DNA of 64,000 nt, taken from contig JAOSJO010000024.1 in NCBI GenBank assembly GCA_027494055.1, positions 360,073 to 424,072 on the forward strand. The letters run 5' to 3'. The translations under genes were made by a program, and so were the position numbers. Shown one piece after another: positions 59,058 to 64,000 of the stretch. Positions within the stretch are counted from its first letter, which is position 1; each line of letters opens with the position of its first letter. The notes under the pieces are model-generated. The model was given only the letters and a program-made list of their open reading frames with translations. It was not told the DNA's origin and did not search any database. Origin of the DNA: Anaerolineae bacterium (lineage in GTDB: Bacteria; Chloroflexota; Anaerolineae; Aggregatilineales; JAFGMM01).

Positions 59058-59804
59058 ATGGAGACGACGGGCGTGCAGATCACGGAAACGCTGTTAGAAC
59101 TGGTCGCGTTTGAGCGCGAGCAGGTGCGCTATCACACGCTGCCGCCGGATGGGCAATCGGGCATTGCGGTTGTGCGCGGGCGGCGGCCCGTCCTGATCTC
59201 CGCGCCACACGGGACCGCCCACGTGCGCAGAGGGCGGTGGAAGACGGAAGAGGAATACACCTCGGCGGTGGCGTGGTGGCTGGCGCGCCAGACCGGAGCA
59301 TGGGTCATGTACGTCACGCACGCGCTCGACCCAGACCCGCACGCCGACCGGGACGACAGCCCGTTCAAGATGCTGATGGCCGATGTGCTCACGGGCAACG
59401 CCATCCGCCTGGTTGTGGACTTGCACGGCGTGCGGGGCGACCGTGATTTCGCGCTGGCGCTGGGCACAATCAACGGATCGAGCTGCCCCACCTACGAGCC
59501 CTGCATCGTGCGCGCGCTGGAAGCGGAGGGGTTCGCGCGCTCCGACAGCGCGCCCAGCCTGAGACGCCTCGTGCTCAACCACCCGCGCTACGCCGGCGGC
59601 GTATATCGCCAGACCGTGACGCGCTTTGCCTCGGAACAGTGCGGCGTGGAGGCCGCACAGCTTGAGATCAACGCCTGGTTGCGGGTGGTGCAGCGCCTTG
59701 AGGCGGCGACGTACCATCGCGAAGCGCCGCACTTCCGTGGCGAGCCGGCGCACATCTGGCGTCTGCTCAAGGCGCTGGGGGCAGTGATCGCGGCGGTTGA
59801 CTGA
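59058..59804 (+). CDS. N-formylglutamate amidohydrolase-like protein
   Basis: 248 residues. PVLISAPHGTAHVRRGRWKT (metal-binding SxPHG), RLVVDLHGVRGDRDFALAL (DLHG), and late VEAAQLEINAWLRV (QLEI) follow the FGase/zinc-carboxypeptidase-like order. The family hydrolyses N-formyl-glutamate or related amides, but histidine-degradation genes are not near. ATG 59058 is preferred over 59007. A conserved WWLARQTGAWVMYVTHALDP lies between the first two motifs. Confidence 0.65.
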   Translation: METTGVQITETLLELVAFEREQVRYHTLPPDGQSGIAVVRGRRPVLISAPHGTAHVRRGRWKTEEEYTSAVAWWLARQTGAWVMYVTHALDPDPHADRDDSPFKMLMADVLTGNAIRLVVDLHGVRGDRDFALALGTINGSSCPTYEPCIVRALEAEGFARSDSAPSLRRLVLNHPRYAGGVYRQTVTRFASEQCGVEAAQLEINAWLRVVQRLEAATYHREAPHFRGEPAHIWRLLKALGAVIAAVD

Positions 59805-59945
59805 TGGACGACGCGCGGCCTGGCAACCGCTCTTTTTTCGTTGTGCGACAGGGCAAAGTATAATCGCCCCGCTGTGAAGCGTAATCGAGGACTCGGTGCG
59901 GCGCGCCGGCGAGCGGTGGGGCGCGCGTGCCCGCAAGGGGGAACC

Positions 59946-60851
59946 ATGGACCAGGTAGAGCTGGTAAGGCAGTTGGACGCGCTGTTTGATGTTGCGGAGT
60001 TCGACGAGAGCGAGGCATGGGATTTTGCCCTGAACGAGACCGACAGGGCCGTGCTGCAGCGCTACGCCGCGCCGGCGTTTCTCGACGGCACGTGGAACGG
60101 GCTGATGCTGGACAACGCCCGCGAAGTCGAACGGGTCTACCTGGCGGTCTTTCCGAGCCGTCCCGTCCTCGATATGGCGATTGCGCGCGAGATTGACCGG
60201 CGGGCGTCGGGCGCGATCATCTTCACGCACCATCTCGTCGCCTACGACCCGGCGCATGGTTTCTCTGCCATCCCCGAAGCGCAGCTTGCCGACCTGCAGG
60301 AGCAGAAGATTAGCCTGTACGTGTGCCACGGGCCGCTTGACTGCCACGCGGAAATCTCGACCGGCGAGGCGCTGGCGCGCGCGCTGCGGCTGCACGACCT
60401 GAACCGCTTCGCGTTCTACGTCAATGGCTATACAGGCGTGTGGGGGAGCGTCAAATCGGCGCCGTTCCACGCTTTCGCCGAACGGCTGGCGACGGTATGT
60501 GAAATGCGTTCGCTACGATACGACCAGGTCTGTCACAACGGCCACATGGTCCAGAAGGTGGCGATTGTCCCCGGCGGCGGGGACGACCCCGACCTGATCA
60601 ACGAGGCGCAGGAGCTTGGGTGCGATACCTACGTGACGGGCGAGTGGTGGCCGTACCGCGATGGCGAGTGGGCGGCCCAGCAGCGCATCCGGCTGAGCGA
60701 CCTGATCCCATGTCTGAGCATGAATCTTCTCGGCAGCTCGCACTACAGCAGCGAGTTGGTTGAGCTGCGCGACCAGATGCTGGGTTGGTTCAAAGACCTG
60801 GGGATAGATTCGCAACTGCTGCGCGAGCCGTCTGAAGCCCCAGCGGGCTAG
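59946..60851 (+). CDS. Nif3-like dinuclear metal center protein
   Basis: 301 residues. The metal-site motifs are there: IIFTHHLVAYDPAH (first His pair), SLYVCHGPLDCHAEIS (second, normally HTxxD), VAIVPGGGDDPDLINEAQEL and the late LGSSHYSSELVELRDQ (H/E pair). This matches NIF3/YqfO proteins, which bind two metals and are of unclear function (annotated GTP cyclohydrolase I type 2). The first 55 residues are unlike the usual start. A TATAAT at 59859-59864 lies upstream. Confidence 0.8.
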   Translation: MDQVELVRQLDALFDVAEFDESEAWDFALNETDRAVLQRYAAPAFLDGTWNGLMLDNAREVERVYLAVFPSRPVLDMAIAREIDRRASGAIIFTHHLVAYDPAHGFSAIPEAQLADLQEQKISLYVCHGPLDCHAEISTGEALARALRLHDLNRFAFYVNGYTGVWGSVKSAPFHAFAERLATVCEMRSLRYDQVCHNGHMVQKVAIVPGGGDDPDLINEAQELGCDTYVTGEWWPYRDGEWAAQQRIRLSDLIPCLSMNLLGSSHYSSELVELRDQMLGWFKDLGIDSQLLREPSEAPAG

Positions 60852-62190
60852 CACACGAACACAAAGACCAGGTCGTTGACGTTCGTGTTGGTTGGCCCGG
60901 TGACGATCAGGTCGCCCAGACGCTCCAGGAACCGGTACGAGTCATTCTCAGCGAGGAAGGCCCACGGGTCCAGCCCAAGCGCACGCGCGCGCGCGAGGGT
61001 GGTCCCATCCACGACGCCGCCCGCCGCGTCGGTTGGGCCGTCGGTGCCATCGGTCGCCAGCCCGATCACCATCACATCCGGCCCCAGACCCTCCAGCGCC
61101 AGCCCCGCCGCAAGCGCCAGCTCCTGATTGCGCCCTCCGCGCCCCTCGCCACGTATGGTGACGGTCGTCTCGCCGCCGGCGATGAGGCAGGCCGGGCGGC
61201 GCAGCGGGCGGTCGTGCGCGGCGATTTCGCGCGCGACGCCGGCAAAGACCTTCGCCACCTCGCGCGCCTCACCTTCGATATAGGTGGACAGGATCGCGCT
61301 GTCAAGCCGAGCGACCGGGCCTTGTCGAGCGCGGCCTGGGCGGCGACGGCGTTGCTGGCGATGACGAGGTTGTGCGTGCGCGCGAAGGCCGGGTCGCCGG
61401 CTTTTGGCGTCTCTTCCGCCGCCGTCTCCAGATACGTCGCAATGCGCTCCGGGACGGCATCCGCAATGCCATAGCGCGCGATCACGGCGCGCGTATCGTC
61501 GAGGGTGGAGGTGTCCGGCACGGTCGGGCCGGAGGCGATGACATCGAGCGGGCTGCCGACAACGTCGGACAGGATCAACGTGACCACCGACGCCGGTTCT
61601 GCCAGCCGCGCCAGCCGCCCGCCCTTGACTTGCGACAGGTGCTTGCGGATGGTGTTTATCTCGTTGATGGTCGCGCCGCTGCGCAGCAGCGCCTCGGTGA
61701 GCTGCTGGAGGTCTGCCAGAGAGATGCCATCGACCGGGAGCGTCATCAGGGCGGAGCCGCCGCCGGAGATCAGGCACAGCACGAGGTCGTTGGGACCGGC
61801 GGACTGCACAAGCTCGACCATCTGGCGCGTGCCGGCGATTGCGGAATCGTCAGGGATGGGGTGGCCGGCTTCGTTGATGCGAATCGCGCGCGTTGGCTTC
61901 GTGTAGCCATACCGCACGTTGACCACGCCGGCCGTCAAGCGCGCGCCGAGGATGTCCTCCACGGCCTGGGCCATTGCGGCGCTGGCCTTGCCGCCCCCCA
62001 CGACGTAGATGTGCTCGTACTGTGTGAGGTCGTATTCCCGGTCGCCGATGTGGAGGGTGTCGCCCGCGCGGCGCATGTGACGGCGGACCGCCGCCGCCGG
62101 GTCTACGGCGTCAAGCGCGGCGTCTAGGACGGCGAAGGCGCGCCGGCGCGCGTCACTGTTCTTGAACAGCGCGGGGTCAAAGTGAGACAT
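60848..62190 (-). CDS. Glycerate 2-kinase, GckA/MOFRL type (frameshifted)
   Basis: About 447 residues. N-terminal domain with IYVVGGGKASAAMAQAVEDI (phosphate loop), NEAGHPIPDDSAIAGTRQMV, LCLISGGGSALMTLPVDGIS, INTIRKHLSQVKGGRLARLA; C-terminal MOFRL domain with AGGETTVTIRGEGRGGRNQE and GLATDGTDGPTDAAGGVVDG. One extra base near 61318 separates the halves. It phosphorylates glycerate to 2-phosphoglycerate in glyoxylate, serine or sugar-acid pathways. The stop overlaps the convergent Nif3-like stop by 4 bases. Confidence 0.9.
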
Positions 62191-62210
62191 GGCGTGGCCG
62201 CCCCGGCGTG

Positions 62211-64000
<1,790 letters not shown>

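Overview
The window is a 64 kb piece of a high-GC bacterial chromosome. It starts in the rpmH-rnpA-yidD-yidC-jag cluster that normally lies beside dnaA and the replication origin. YidC is the short type without a large periplasmic domain and is paired with Jag. Together with the many lipoproteins, GAF/PAS histidine kinases, TPR-STAND proteins, DUF554, DUF4332 and VanZ genes, this suggests a monoderm of the Chloroflexota (Anaerolineae-like). That placement is inference from gene content; no rRNA gene is present.

Layout. 1-5 kb: ribosomal protein L34, RNase P protein, two tandem yidD copies, a TolB/PQQ propeller lipoprotein, yidC and jag. 5-10 kb: PfkB kinase, a first ParA, a Trm9-like methyltransferase divergent from an Elp3-like radical SAM acetyltransferase. 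9.4-12.7 kb: a second ParA overlapping a very long Pro/Ala/Glu-rich membrane protein with seven copies of an 18-residue motif. 12.86-14.28 kb: an ISKra4-type insertion sequence with terminal inverted repeats and an 8-bp target duplication. 14.3-19 kb: YeaQ-like protein, M20 peptidase, a secreted peptidase-like protein that has lost its zinc motif and carries an inserted PDZ domain, and a YgjP-like metalloprotease. 19-30 kb: tRNA-Val, histidine kinase, beta-mannosidase, GT39-like membrane protein, DUF554, three small unknowns, a second kinase, DMT transporter. 30-43 kb: CutA, NarL-type regulator, M23 peptidase, two trypsin-like proteases, PNPOx-like and cupin proteins, aspS, a membrane spermidine-synthase-like protein, DUF4332, a lipoprotein PIMT and acetyl-CoA synthetase. 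43-51 kb: GyrI fragment, VanZ, TupA-like lipoprotein, FmdB-like zinc ribbon, oppD/oppF, a membrane STAND-TPR protein and a TPR protein. 51-64 kb: YyaL/DUF255, EF-P, ROK kinase, response-regulator/kinase fusion, metallophosphoesterase, HAD, Cys-rich protein, N-formylglutamate-amidohydrolase-like protein, Nif3-like, glycerate kinase, and a GAF kinase running off the right edge.

Two things dominate interpretation. First, about half of the genes, including rnpA, yidC and aspS, are split by single-base frameshifts, often in short C/G runs; the sequence itself probably carries indel errors, so I give gene spans across the breaks. Second, the best candidate for an undescribed system is the ParA / repeat-membrane-protein pair at 9.4-12.7 kb. 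The compositionally mosaic STAND-TPR gene at 47.5-50 kb with its TPR neighbour comes next.
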